Assembly: GCF_000617845.2 (NCBI RefSeq)
Contig: NZ_DF820425.1
Coordinates: 3,895,725-3,959,724 of the forward strand
Length of the DNA: 64,000 bases
Reading direction: 5' to 3'
DNA from: Bradyrhizobium sp. DOA9
GTDB lineage: Bacteria > Pseudomonadota > Alphaproteobacteria > Rhizobiales > Xanthobacteraceae
In this document: positions 9,443 to 17,028 of the stretch, one piece after another
How the letters are laid out: each line of letters starts with the position of its first letter
Numbering within the stretch: position 1 is the first letter of the stretch
The notes under the pieces: generated by a model
What the model was told of the DNA's origin: nothing
The model's input: only the letters and a program-made list of their open reading frames with translations
The model's database searches: none
Position numbers and translations under genes: made by a program

Positions 9443-9467
9443 AACCCGAGCAGGATCAGCTCGTTCC
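9443..9467 (-). promoter_or_regulatory. EcfG-like general-stress promoter for the small minus-strand gene
   Basis: On the minus strand, GGAAC (9463-9467) is followed after 16 bases by GGTT (9443-9446). The alphaproteobacterial EcfG consensus is GGAAC-N16/17-CGTT, so the -35 matches fully and the -10 has one mismatch. It would start transcription about 33 bases before the ATG at 9403. Confidence 0.35.
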
Positions 9468-9506
9468 AGCGGCTTCGTCATGGTTCCGGCTGCGGCGATC
9501 GGCTCA

Positions 9507-9532
9507 GGAACGACTCCGGATGTCAATTCATT
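9507..9532 (+). promoter_or_regulatory. EcfG-like promoter for the small plus-strand genes
   Basis: GGAAC (9507-9511), 17 bases, then CATT (9529-9532). This is one mismatch from the EcfG -10 element CGTT. The predicted start is about 32 bases before the ATG at 9572. The geometry mirrors the divergent promoter at 9443-9467, with the two -35 boxes about 40 bases apart. Confidence 0.35.
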
Positions 9533-9571
9533 GCTCCATGTCAGGATCGCGAAGCGATACAGGAGCAAAAG

Positions 9572-9745
9572 ATGTCAAAAATGCCTCCCGTCCCCGAAGA
9601 GCAGCGAAGCAACAAGGGACCCGGCGCAGATCCGGCAACCGAAGTGGAAGAACGTGTGCCGGGCCGCGAGAATTTCGACACCCAGGGCCGCCACGGCAAC
9701 ATCAAGCAGAACACGACCAACCAGGGCTACCAGCAGGATCGATGA
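9572..9745 (+). CDS. Small hydrophilic protein, unknown function
   Basis: A 57-residue polar protein rich in Gln, Asn, Gly and Glu, ending NQGYQQDR. An AGGAG Shine-Dalgarno lies seven bases before the ATG. No hydrophobic segment or cysteine is seen, and it is probably disordered. It sits behind an EcfG-like promoter and is divergent from another small polar protein, so a stress role is plausible but unproven. Its TGA overlaps the first possible ATG of the next gene (9742). Confidence 0.6.
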   Translation: MSKMPPVPEEQRSNKGPGADPATEVEERVPGRENFDTQGRHGNIKQNTTNQGYQQDR

Positions 9746-9780
9746 TGCTCGACCTCGACAGACGCAGTGAGAGACGCTCG

Positions 9781-10140
9781 ATGCGCATGACGGGTCTTGT
9801 GCTGGCCGCCGTGCTGGCCACCGCCTCCGCCGGGCCCGCATGGGGGCAGGGAGGTGGCGGCGGCGCGGGAGGAAGCGCCGGTGGCGGGGCGGCCGGGAGC
9901 ACGTCGTCGGCGCCGGGAACCAATTCGGCGGGGACGGCTCAGTCGAGTGGCGGCGCAGGCCCGCGCGGATCGACGACGGTCGGGCGACCCGGCAATCCGG
10001 CAGGGGGCGCCAATGTCGGACGCATCGATGGGACGGTCACGCCCGGACCCTCGCTCGAGGGCGACGACCAGATTCGCTCCGAGACCTCGCGCAATTCCGA
10101 GGCGGATCGAAAGATCAAAAGCATCTGCAAGGGATGCTGA
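9781..10140 (+). CDS. Small secreted Gly/Ser-rich protein
   Basis: A 119-residue protein starting with a clear signal peptide: a short basic start, a hydrophobic stretch GLVLAAVLATASA and a likely cleavage near AWGQ. It is followed by a low-complexity region of Gly, Ala, Ser and Thr (mature residues about 1-60) and a charged C-terminal tail containing the only two cysteines (CKGC at the end). An upstream in-frame ATG at 9742 overlaps the preceding stop codon and would add 13 residues before the signal peptide; the start at 9781 gives a normal signal peptide. Function unknown. It probably shares the EcfG-like promoter of the preceding gene. Confidence 0.6.
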   Translation: MRMTGLVLAAVLATASAGPAWGQGGGGGAGGSAGGGAAGSTSSAPGTNSAGTAQSSGGAGPRGSTTVGRPGNPAGGANVGRIDGTVTPGPSLEGDDQIRSETSRNSEADRKIKSICKGC

Positions 10141-10176
10141 GCTCACGATGCTGAGCCCATGATGCTGAACCCTTGA

Positions 10177-10392
10177 TCAGGACGCCGGCTTGACCGGCGT
10201 CCAGTCCAGGTCTGCATCGTCGCGAGGCTGGGGGTCAGCCGGGCAAGGCCTGATCTTTAACCCGTCCTGGAGCACCGCCTCGCCCTCGGCATGCTCGACC
10301 AGTCCCGCCTCGTCGGCTTTCTCCAGCGCTTCCTCCTTGGTCGAAAACGTGCGGCTCACCTTGTCTCCGTCCTTGAACAGGGCGTATGCCAT
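10177..10392 (-). CDS. Small protein of unknown function
   Basis: A 71-residue acidic protein with the look of a compact alpha/beta domain (MAYALFKDGDKVSRTFSTKEEA...). AGAGAGG precedes the ATG at 10392 on the minus strand. It has no signal peptide or membrane segment and a single cysteine. The family is not recognised by name; similar small proteins occur widely in Bradyrhizobium (recollection). It is convergent with the secreted small protein. Confidence 0.6.
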   Translation of the reverse strand: MAYALFKDGDKVSRTFSTKEEALEKADEAGLVEHAEGEAVLQDGLKIRPCPADPQPRDDADLDWTPVKPAS

Positions 10393-10433
10393 GATCGCCT
10401 CTCTGGCTTTCGTCGCTACGCTTTATGCGATTT

Positions 10434-10451
10434 CCCTGAGGTTACTCAGGG
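10434..10451. repeat. Perfect 7-bp inverted repeat with 4-base loop
   Basis: CCCTGAG-GTTA-CTCAGGG forms a perfect seven-pair hairpin 42 bases upstream of the minus-strand gene starting at 10392. It could be an operator or a 5'-leader hairpin of that gene. The rest of the 280-base gap from 10393 to 10672 shows no convincing gene. Confidence 0.4.
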
Positions 10452-10672
10452 TCGACAATCCACCCAAAGCAAGAACGATCTTCTCGGCATGTGCATCTCC
10501 ATCGTGTGGACGACAGACGCAACGTGATATCGAACGTTCCTATCGGTGAATGAAGCCGATAGCCAATCGCGCATGCGTGCCGACGAATGTCTCGCTCGCT
10601 TAACGCGCCACTTCGCAAAACAGGAACCATGGCTGCGGCGCCCGCTTATCAGACGCGAGTTGGAGGCGCCTG

Positions 10673-11110
10673 ATGGGAAAGAAGCAATTTGCCGCTCTGC
10701 CGTTTCGGCTGGACAAGTCCGAGCTGCGGGTGATGCTGATCACGACCAGGCGCAAGCGCAGGTGGAGCGTCCCAAAGGGCTCGCCGATGCGCAACAAGGA
10801 GCCGCACCTGACGGCTGCTCTCGAGGCCTATGAGGAGGCGGGCCTGGTCGGTGTCGTGGCCACGCGCGCATTGGGCAGCTTCAAGCATCGCAAGCGAAAA
10901 GGCGATCGCAAGCAGACCATGAACGTTGCGGTCTTCCCCATGAAGGTGCACGGGCGGGAGCGCTGGTGGCCCGAGAAGGGTGAGCGGGAAGCGATCTGGG
11001 TCTCGCCCAAGACGGCGGCGCGCCTGGTGCACAAGGCGCAGCTTCGGCGCCTGATCGCCCGGTTCGCGGCGCAGACGGCGCGCGAGGCAACCTTGCCGCT
11101 GAGCCGGTGA
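10673..11110 (+). CDS. Nudix hydrolase
   Basis: A 145-residue Nudix-fold protein. The Nudix box begins at GSPMRNKE and ends LEAYEEAGL. The catalytic EExxE core glutamates are present, but the first box Glu is Lys and the usual Arg of REUxEE is Leu. The WSVPKG segment before the box resembles the diphosphoinositol/diadenosine polyphosphate pyrophosphatase subgroup, so a nucleotide or inositol pyrophosphate substrate is the likeliest guess. The basic segment KHRKRKGDRKQ in the middle is characteristic of small proteobacterial members. The start is preceded by GGAGG. Confidence 0.8.
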   Translation: MGKKQFAALPFRLDKSELRVMLITTRRKRRWSVPKGSPMRNKEPHLTAALEAYEEAGLVGVVATRALGSFKHRKRKGDRKQTMNVAVFPMKVHGRERWWPEKGEREAIWVSPKTAARLVHKAQLRRLIARFAAQTAREATLPLSR

Positions 11111-11139
11111 GGAGTGGCATTGATCGCTTTTCCCGGCGG

Positions 11140-11186
11140 CCATCCTTCGAGACGCCCGCTTGAGGCGGGCTCCTCAGGGGGAGGAC
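11140..11186 (+). repeat. Bradyrhizobium-type intergenic palindromic repeat, copy 1
   Basis: A segment of about 47 bases (catccttcgaga ... ctcctcaggg) with an internal GCCCGCTTGAGGCGGGC stem. A second copy lies about 45 bases downstream in the opposite orientation. Repeats reading tccttcgagacg...cctcaggatgagg are familiar from Bradyrhizobium intergenic regions (recollection). No gene is seen between 11111 and 11333. Confidence 0.6.
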
Positions 11187-11229
11187 AGAGTGCGCGGCCG
11201 CAGTTTCAACGAGCACCGATGCTGATCAG

Positions 11230-11274
11230 CCTCATCCTGAGGAGGCGCGTAAGCGCCGTCCCGAAGGACGAGGC
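11230..11274 (-). repeat. Bradyrhizobium-type intergenic palindromic repeat, copy 2 (inverted)
   Basis: Reading cctcatcctgaggagg ... cgaaggacgagg, this is the reverse complement of copy 1 at both ends, with a different GGCGCGTAAGCGCC stem at the centre. Two copies facing each other could form a large hairpin between the Nudix gene and the convergent patatin gene, acting as a transcription barrier. Confidence 0.6.
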
Positions 11275-11333
11275 GTGCGCGCAGGCGACCCCGATGGGTC
11301 GTATGCGATAGCCCATCCAAATCGCGTCGCGCT

Positions 11334-12398
11334 TTAGGGCCGCCGCACGCTGCAGATCTCGTTCGGAGCTGGCGTGAGGCTTGCGGCATATTGCATGTCC
11401 AGAAAGCCGGCGCGCCAGCGCTGCGCCATGGCCGTCTCCGACAGGTCGAAGGATTTCTCGGGCCCGGCTTCCTCGCGGCCGGGGCGGTAGCTCATGAGAT
11501 AGACCTCGTCCTCGTAGTGGAGGTCCTGGAGCTCGGCGCGGAGCTGACGGGCCTCCAGCGCGTAGCCAAGGCGCTGGAAGGTCTGATTGCCGAAGGTCAG
11601 GTCGCTCTTGCGCTCGGAAGCGGCCTCGAGTCCGTCAGGGACCTTGCCATCGCGCGGAAACAGATCGATCACATAGAGGCGGAGCGGGCCTGCAGTATCG
11701 AGGATCGGATCGAACGGCGCGTTCAGCGAGAACCCGCCGTCGCCAAGCCAGCGGCCCGCGATCTGCACCGGAGCGAATTCGGGGAGGAATCCGCAGCTCG
11801 CCATGATGTGGTCCATCTCGATCCGCTCCGATGCGGAGTCGAACAACACGGCATCGCCGCTTTCGACGTCCGTGGCGCAGATCGTGATGCGCAAATCGCC
11901 GCCGTTCAGACGTCCGAAATCGATCAAGCGCTGAAGGCGTTCGCGGGTCGGGCCGAGATCGTAGAGGCCGCCGAAGTGAGATGCAGGGAGCGGGAGGCGG
12001 GGGTGGAAGAAGCCGGAGTGTCCCAGCACGCGCGTATTGATCGAGTTCAGCCACGCAAACGCATGGCGGCCCGGGTTCGGCACGTCGGCCGGACTGCTTG
12101 GCGCATGCCAATAGCTGCGCAGGTTCTGGAGCCGGTCGTCGCGCGCGCTCCCCGCGATCAGCGCAGCGGTGATGGCTCCAGCCGACGAACCGGTCACCCA
12201 GTCGATTGGCAGCCGAAGCGAAATGAGTGCTTCAAACACACCGCCATGATAGGCGCCGAGGCCGAGGCCGCCGGAGAACACGACTGCGGTGAGAGGACGC
12301 TCGGCTGCGGCCGCGCCGCCTGGTCCAGGTGCACTGTCAGCCAAGATGGGCGCCAGTTGCCAGCCGGGACGTCGGAGCACTCCTGTAACGGCGCGCAT
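11334..12398 (-). CDS. Patatin-like phospholipase
   Basis: A 354-residue patatin-family lipid acyl hydrolase. The oxyanion-hole glycine loop is GGLGLG at residues 43-48 (in the context VVFSGGLGLGAYHGG), the nucleophile elbow GSSAG contains Ser72, and the catalytic Asp220 sits in GDGG. The Ser-Asp dyad is therefore intact and hydrolase activity is expected. A weakly hydrophobic N-terminus precedes the domain without a clear signal peptide. No good Shine-Dalgarno is visible before the ATG at 12398, so the start is the least certain part. A substrate cannot be deduced. Confidence 0.85.
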   Translation of the reverse strand: MRAVTGVLRRPGWQLAPILADSAPGPGGAAAAERPLTAVVFSGGLGLGAYHGGVFEALISLRLPIDWVTGSSAGAITAALIAGSARDDRLQNLRSYWHAPSSPADVPNPGRHAFAWLNSINTRVLGHSGFFHPRLPLPASHFGGLYDLGPTRERLQRLIDFGRLNGGDLRITICATDVESGDAVLFDSASERIEMDHIMASCGFLPEFAPVQIAGRWLGDGGFSLNAPFDPILDTAGPLRLYVIDLFPRDGKVPDGLEAASERKSDLTFGNQTFQRLGYALEARQLRAELQDLHYEDEVYLMSYRPGREEAGPEKSFDLSETAMAQRWRAGFLDMQYAASLTPAPNEICSVRRP

Positions 12399-12518
12399 AG
12401 TGGCAGGAGGGATTGATCACAAGAGCGGCGGTGAGCAATCGATATCTCCTCTCAAACCTCCGATTTCGACATTGAACGCGGCTCCCGATGCGGTGTTCCA
12501 AAGGCTCGAACGACGCGG

Positions 12519-14756
12519 CTACTCGGGCAGAGGCGTGTCGGCGATGTCCATGAGCGCGCCGAGGCCTTGGCGGAGGCGCCGCGTCGCGATGCTGTCGTTC
12601 GCCAGGCCGAACACCACGAGCGAGCGCGCGGTCACCGCGTAAGCATGCCCGAACTCGAATTCGGCCATCGGCGCGTCGGGCCGATTGGTGTCGATCAGGC
12701 CGAGCCAGCTGCGTCCGTCGGTGACCTCCGGCAGGGTGAAGTTCACGACGTCGTGGTGCGCGTTGTAGACCAGCAGCATGGTCGCATCCGAGCCGCGGCG
12801 CTTGATCCCGGTCTCCTGCGCGCGGCCGTCGAGCAGCATGCCGAAGCACTTCGCATTGCCGTCCTGCCATTGCTCCGTCGCCATCTCCTCGCCGGATGGT
12901 GACAGCCAGGTGACGTCCTTGACGTCGAGCTCCTCGTTGTGCGAACCGACCAGGAAGCGGCTGCGGTAGAGGATCGGAAACGCCTTGCGGGTGGCGATCA
13001 GCTTGCGCACGAACTCGCGCAGGCTGCGGCCGTTCGCGGTGATACCCATCCAGTTCAGCCAGGTGGTCTCGTTGTCCTGGGCGTAGGCATTGTTGTTGCC
13101 GTTCTGGCTGTGCCCGAACTCGTCGCCCGCGAGCAGCATCGGCGTGCCGTGGGACAGCAGCATCGTGGCCAGCAGATTCCGCTTCTGGCGCTCCCGCAAG
13201 GCGGTGATCTCCGGATCGTTGGTCGGCCCTTCGACGCCGCAATTCCAGGAATGGTTGTTGATGTGACCGTCGCGATTGTCCTCGCCATTCGCCTCGTTGT
13301 GCTTGTCGTTGTAGGAGACGAGATCGTTGAGGTTGAAGCCGTCATGCGCGGTGACGAAATTGACGCTGGCCCAGGGCCGGCGACCGCGCTTGTTGAAGAG
13401 GTCGCCGGAGCCCGAGACGCGCTTGGCAAAATCGGCCAGCGTGCCCGGATCTCCCTTCCAGAAGGCGCGTACGGTGTCCCTGAACTTGTCGTTCCACTCG
13501 GCCCAGCCCGGCGGAAACTGGCCGACCTGGTAGCCGCCGGGACCGATGTCCCAGGGCTCTGCGATCAGCTTGACGCTGGAGAGCACGGGATCCTGGCGGC
13601 AGGCGTCGAGGAAGCCGCCACCTTCATCGAAGCCATAGGGTTCGCGCGCCAGGATGGTGGCGAGGTCGAAACGGAAGCCGTCGACGCGCATCTCGGTCGC
13701 CCAGTAGCGCAAGGAATCGGCGACGAGCTGAAGCACGCGCTGATGCGAGAGATTGACGGTGTTGCCGGTACCGGTGTCGTTGATGTAGTAGCGCTTCTTG
13801 TCCGGCAGCAGGCGGTAATAGCTCGCATTGTCGATACCCTTGAACGACAGGGTCGGGCCCAGCTCGTTGCCTTCGGCAGTGTGATTGTAGACGACGTCGA
13901 GAATGATCTCGATGCCATGGGCGTGAAACTGGTTGACCATGGCCTTGAACTCGTTCGCGGACGTCGCCTTGAGGTAGCGCGGATCAGGAGCGAAGAAGGC
14001 GATGGAATTGTAGCCCCAGTAATTGCGCAGGCCTTTCTCGACCAGATAGCTGTCGTCGACGAAGGCATGGATCGGCAGCAGCTCGGCGCTGGTGATGCCG
14101 AGCGAGCGCAAGTAGGCCGAGACTTCCGAATGCGCGAGGCCCGAGAAGGTGCCGCGCTCGGCTTCCGGCACCAGCGGGTGCAGCTGGGTGAAGCCCTTGA
14201 CGTGCATCTCGTAGACGATCGTCCGCTCCCATGGCACTTCCGGCTTGCGCGCCACGCCCCAGGTGAAAGCAGGATCGATGACGCGGCATTTTTGCATCAA
14301 GGGCGCGCTGTCGCGCTCGTCGTAGGACAAATCCTTGTCGGCGTGGTCGAGCCGATAGCCGAACAGCTCCGGCCCCCAGCGGAGCTGGCCGACCAGCTGC
14401 CTGGCGTAGGGATCGAGCACGAGCTTGTTGGGGTTGAAGCGGTGGCCGGCGTCGGGCTCGTAAGGACCATGGACGCGATAGCCGTAGACGGTGCCGGGGC
14501 GGGCGGAGGGCAGATAGCCGTGCCAGACCTCGTCGGTATATTCGGGCAGCTCGATGCGCTCGAGCTCGGTTTCGCCGGCATCGTCGAACAGGCAGAGCTC
14601 GACCTTGGTGGCATGGGCGGAGAACAGCGCGAAATTGACGCCGAGGCCATCCCAGGTGGCGCCGAGCGGGAAGGGTCTGCCTTCGGTGATCCGGGTGCGG
14701 CGCAGGCGCGAGGCCGCCCGCGTCAGGGCGTCGTCCGGATGTGCTGGCTGGTCCAT
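12519..14756 (-). CDS. glgX: Glycogen debranching enzyme GlgX
   Basis: A 745-residue GH13 enzyme with an N-terminal CBM48-like domain (from about residue 20, PFPLGATWDGLGVNFALFSAHA) and a catalytic barrel. The nucleophile is in VDGFRFDLA, the acid/base in LIAEPWD and the third carboxylate in NFVTAHDG; the GlgX-typical AGDEFGHSQNGNNNAY segment is present. It removes alpha-1,6 side chains from glycogen that phosphorylase has trimmed. The length is typical for GlgX rather than isoamylase. The start ATG at 14756 follows a G-rich Shine-Dalgarno. It lies 20 bases downstream of the DUF3606 gene, so the two are probably co-transcribed, and divergent from treZ. Confidence 0.93.
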   Translation of the reverse strand: MDQPAHPDDALTRAASRLRRTRITEGRPFPLGATWDGLGVNFALFSAHATKVELCLFDDAGETELERIELPEYTDEVWHGYLPSARPGTVYGYRVHGPYEPDAGHRFNPNKLVLDPYARQLVGQLRWGPELFGYRLDHADKDLSYDERDSAPLMQKCRVIDPAFTWGVARKPEVPWERTIVYEMHVKGFTQLHPLVPEAERGTFSGLAHSEVSAYLRSLGITSAELLPIHAFVDDSYLVEKGLRNYWGYNSIAFFAPDPRYLKATSANEFKAMVNQFHAHGIEIILDVVYNHTAEGNELGPTLSFKGIDNASYYRLLPDKKRYYINDTGTGNTVNLSHQRVLQLVADSLRYWATEMRVDGFRFDLATILAREPYGFDEGGGFLDACRQDPVLSSVKLIAEPWDIGPGGYQVGQFPPGWAEWNDKFRDTVRAFWKGDPGTLADFAKRVSGSGDLFNKRGRRPWASVNFVTAHDGFNLNDLVSYNDKHNEANGEDNRDGHINNHSWNCGVEGPTNDPEITALRERQKRNLLATMLLSHGTPMLLAGDEFGHSQNGNNNAYAQDNETTWLNWMGITANGRSLREFVRKLIATRKAFPILYRSRFLVGSHNEELDVKDVTWLSPSGEEMATEQWQDGNAKCFGMLLDGRAQETGIKRRGSDATMLLVYNAHHDVVNFTLPEVTDGRSWLGLIDTNRPDAPMAEFEFGHAYAVTARSLVVFGLANDSIATRRLRQGLGALMDIADTPLPE

Positions 14757-14776
14757 CTCTGCCCCCGAATTGCCCG

Positions 14777-15010
14777 TCAGGATATCGGCGCAGTCGCGGC
14801 AAGGGGCTCCACGTCGGCCGGCTTGGACAGCGCGCTGGTTTTCTGCAGGGCGGCCTCCTTGCTGATGGCCGGAATGGAGTTGCCGATACGTCCAACGATC
14901 GCGATCAGCTCGGCGTCCGACAGTCCGAGCCGTTTCTTGACGAGGCGCACCTGGGTGCGGTCGGTCAGGTCGAGCTTGTTGCGGATCGGTTGCGGCTTCG
15001 GGCGGCGCAT
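14777..15010 (-). CDS. DUF3606 domain protein
   Basis: A 77-residue basic protein with the DUF3606 core (TDRTQVRLVKKRLGLSDAELIAIVGRIGNS). DUF3606 proteins are small, of unknown function and often linked to the general stress response in rhizobia. AGGAG precedes the ATG at 15010. The gene lies between glgX (downstream, same strand) and treZ (divergent). An EcfG-like promoter is about 26 bases before the ATG. The frame stays open far upstream on this strand, but that extension is antisense to treZ and is not coding. Confidence 0.75.
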   Translation of the reverse strand: MRRPKPQPIRNKLDLTDRTQVRLVKKRLGLSDAELIAIVGRIGNSIPAISKEAALQKTSALSKPADVEPLAATAPIS

Positions 15011-15035
15011 GGCCACGGCTCCTGTGTGGGATGGT

Positions 15036-15061
15036 AACCGTCGCGCGGCTGATTCCGTTCC
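15036..15061 (-). promoter_or_regulatory. EcfG-like promoter for DUF3606-glgX
   Basis: Minus strand: GGAAC (15057-15061), 17 bases, GGTT (15036-15039). The -35 is perfect and the -10 has one mismatch from CGTT. The predicted start would leave a leader of about 20 bases that includes the AGGAG ribosome site. Confidence 0.4.
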
Positions 15062-15097
15062 CGTCGCGCTGCAAATGTCCGGCGCCGGCGCCGCGGA

Positions 15098-15123
15098 GGA
15101 ACGAACGCACGCGGCTCCGCTTT
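15098..15123 (+). promoter_or_regulatory. EcfG-like promoter for treZ
   Basis: Plus strand: GGAAC (15098-15102), 17 bases, CTTT (15120-15123). The -35 is perfect and the -10 weaker. If used, transcription would start near 15131, downstream of the possible TTG start at 15122, which supports the ATG at 15170 for treZ. Confidence 0.3.
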
Positions 15124-15169
15124 GTCGCCCCAACGCGCGCAAGCGATCTTGAAGCGTGCCAAGGCGGGC

Positions 15170-17020
15170 ATGCGGCGAAAGGCGACGGGCTTGAATCAAA
15201 GACTGGGAAAGGCCGAGCAAAGTCGGCGCCATGGTCCCCAGATCGTCGATCACGGGGTCTTGTTCAACCTGTGGGCGCCGACGGCGCGATCGGTCGAGCT
15301 GCTCGAAATCGGCCAGCCGCCACGGAAGATGCCGCGCGATGCGGACGGCTGGTACCAGCTGCTCAGCCACACCGCGCGCGCCGGCACGCGCTATCAGTTC
15401 AGGATCAACGACGATCTCGTCGTGCCCGATCCCGCCTCGTGCTTCCAGCCGGACGATGTCGGCGCGCCGAGCGAGGTGGTCGATACGGCCGCGTTGAGGG
15501 ACCCGGTGCTCTATCCGGACCGCCCCTGGGCGGAAGCGGTGATCTATGAGCTGCATGTCGGCACGTTCAGCGAGGAGGGGACCTATGCCGGCGTCGCGAA
15601 GAGGCTGCCTTATCTTCGCGATCTCGGCATCACCGCCATCGAGCTGATGCCGCTCAACGACGTCCCCGGCCGGCACAATTGGGGCTATGACGGCGTGCTC
15701 CTGAACGCGCCGAATGCCCGCTACGGCCGGCCGGAGGATCTCAAGCACCTGCTGCGCGCCGCGCATGCCCTCGACATCATGGTCTATCTCGACGTCGTCT
15801 ATAACCATTTCGGACCGCAGCTGAACTATCTGCATCTCTATGCGGAGAACTTCTTCAACCCGCGCCACACCACCGGCTGGGGGCCCGCCGTCAACCTGGA
15901 AGGCGCCGACGGCGCGTTCGTGCGTGGATTCCTGATCGAGAATGCGCTGATGTGGCTGCGCGACTATGGGTTCGACGGCTTGCGGTTCGATGCCGTGCAT
16001 GCGCTGAAGGACGATTCGGACCGTCATTTCCTGGTCGAGCTCGCCGAGACCCTGCGCAGTCAGTTGGCGGGCCGGCGCGTCCATCTGATGCTGGAGAACG
16101 AGGCCAATCAGGCGCACCTGCTCGCGCGTTCACAAGGACGGGCGACGTACTACGACGCGCAATGGGGCGACGATTTCCACAACGCGCTCCACGTCCTGCT
16201 CACCGGCGAGGACGAAGGCTATTACCGGGCCTTTGCGGACAAGCCGCTCGAGCATCTGGCGCGATCCCTCACCGAGGGCTTTGCCTATCAGGGCGAGGTG
16301 TTTCCGCTGCACGAGGCGCCGCGCGGCGAGCCGAGTGCTTATCTTCCGCCGGAAGCCACCATCTTCTTCGCCCAGAACCACGACCAGATCGGCAACCGCG
16401 CCTTCGGGGAACGGCTGTCCGGGCTGGTCGGTCCGGACAGGCTGGAGCTGGCCCTCGCACTGGTTCTGCTCAGCCCGCATATTCCGATGCTGTTCATGGG
16501 CGAGGAAGCGGCCGCCGAAACGCCCTTCCTGTTCTTCGCCGACTGGACGGGCGAGGCTGCCGAACTGACGCGGGAGGGCCGCCGCAAGGAGTTTTCACAC
16601 TTCAAGGCCTTCGCGTCGCCCGAAACGCGCGCCGGGATCCCGGACCCGTGCGACGAGAGAACCTTCCTTGCCTCCAGGCTGGACTGGACCAGCATCGAGC
16701 AATCGCCCACTGGCACAAGGTTCCGGACGCTGACGACGCAGCTATTGACGATAAGGCGCGAGAAGATCGTCCCGCTGGTCAAACGCGGGTTTGTTTCGGC
16801 GCAGCGACAGCTGCTGGGTACCGATCCCCGCATGGGCGGCGTGGATGTGCGCTGGCAGACGGAGCAGGGCGACGTTCTGCAGATCGTCGCCAATTTCGCC
16901 GACCACGAACTGCCGATGCCCTCGCTGGTCGACGGCGAGAGCCTGTGGCGATTGCGTCCTCATGTCGCCGGAGCACTTGCGCCCGGCGACATGATCGTGA
17001 GGCTTGGCCGCAAGCGCTGA
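15170..17020 (+). CDS. treZ: Malto-oligosyltrehalose trehalohydrolase TreZ
   Basis: A 616-residue GH13 enzyme that releases trehalose from maltooligosyl-trehalose made by TreY. The N-terminal domain contains LFNLWAPTARSVEL, followed by the barrel with YELHVGTFS, LDVVYNHFGP, the nucleophile in FDGLRFDAV, the acid/base in LENEAN and FAQNHDQIGNRA. TreZ rather than a branching enzyme is indicated by the ELHVGTFSEEGT and NHDQIGNRA context and by length. An upstream in-frame TTG at 15122 would add 16 residues, but the ATG at 15170 is favoured. No treY or treS is visible here. Together with glgX it suggests conversion of glycogen to trehalose under osmotic or desiccation stress. Confidence 0.9.
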   Translation: MRRKATGLNQRLGKAEQSRRHGPQIVDHGVLFNLWAPTARSVELLEIGQPPRKMPRDADGWYQLLSHTARAGTRYQFRINDDLVVPDPASCFQPDDVGAPSEVVDTAALRDPVLYPDRPWAEAVIYELHVGTFSEEGTYAGVAKRLPYLRDLGITAIELMPLNDVPGRHNWGYDGVLLNAPNARYGRPEDLKHLLRAAHALDIMVYLDVVYNHFGPQLNYLHLYAENFFNPRHTTGWGPAVNLEGADGAFVRGFLIENALMWLRDYGFDGLRFDAVHALKDDSDRHFLVELAETLRSQLAGRRVHLMLENEANQAHLLARSQGRATYYDAQWGDDFHNALHVLLTGEDEGYYRAFADKPLEHLARSLTEGFAYQGEVFPLHEAPRGEPSAYLPPEATIFFAQNHDQIGNRAFGERLSGLVGPDRLELALALVLLSPHIPMLFMGEEAAAETPFLFFADWTGEAAELTREGRRKEFSHFKAFASPETRAGIPDPCDERTFLASRLDWTSIEQSPTGTRFRTLTTQLLTIRREKIVPLVKRGFVSAQRQLLGTDPRMGGVDVRWQTEQGDVLQIVANFADHELPMPSLVDGESLWRLRPHVAGALAPGDMIVRLGRKR

Positions 17021-17028
17021 CGAGCGGG

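Noticed and set aside
10546..10833. A 95-codon plus-strand frame overlapping the Nudix gene start
   Set aside because: It overlaps the Nudix coding start in another frame, has no ribosome site and no recognisable domain.
12939..15152. A 737-codon open frame on the plus strand
   Set aside because: It is antisense to glgX. High GC content with strong third-position bias keeps the opposite frame open; its translation is low-complexity and has no domain motif.
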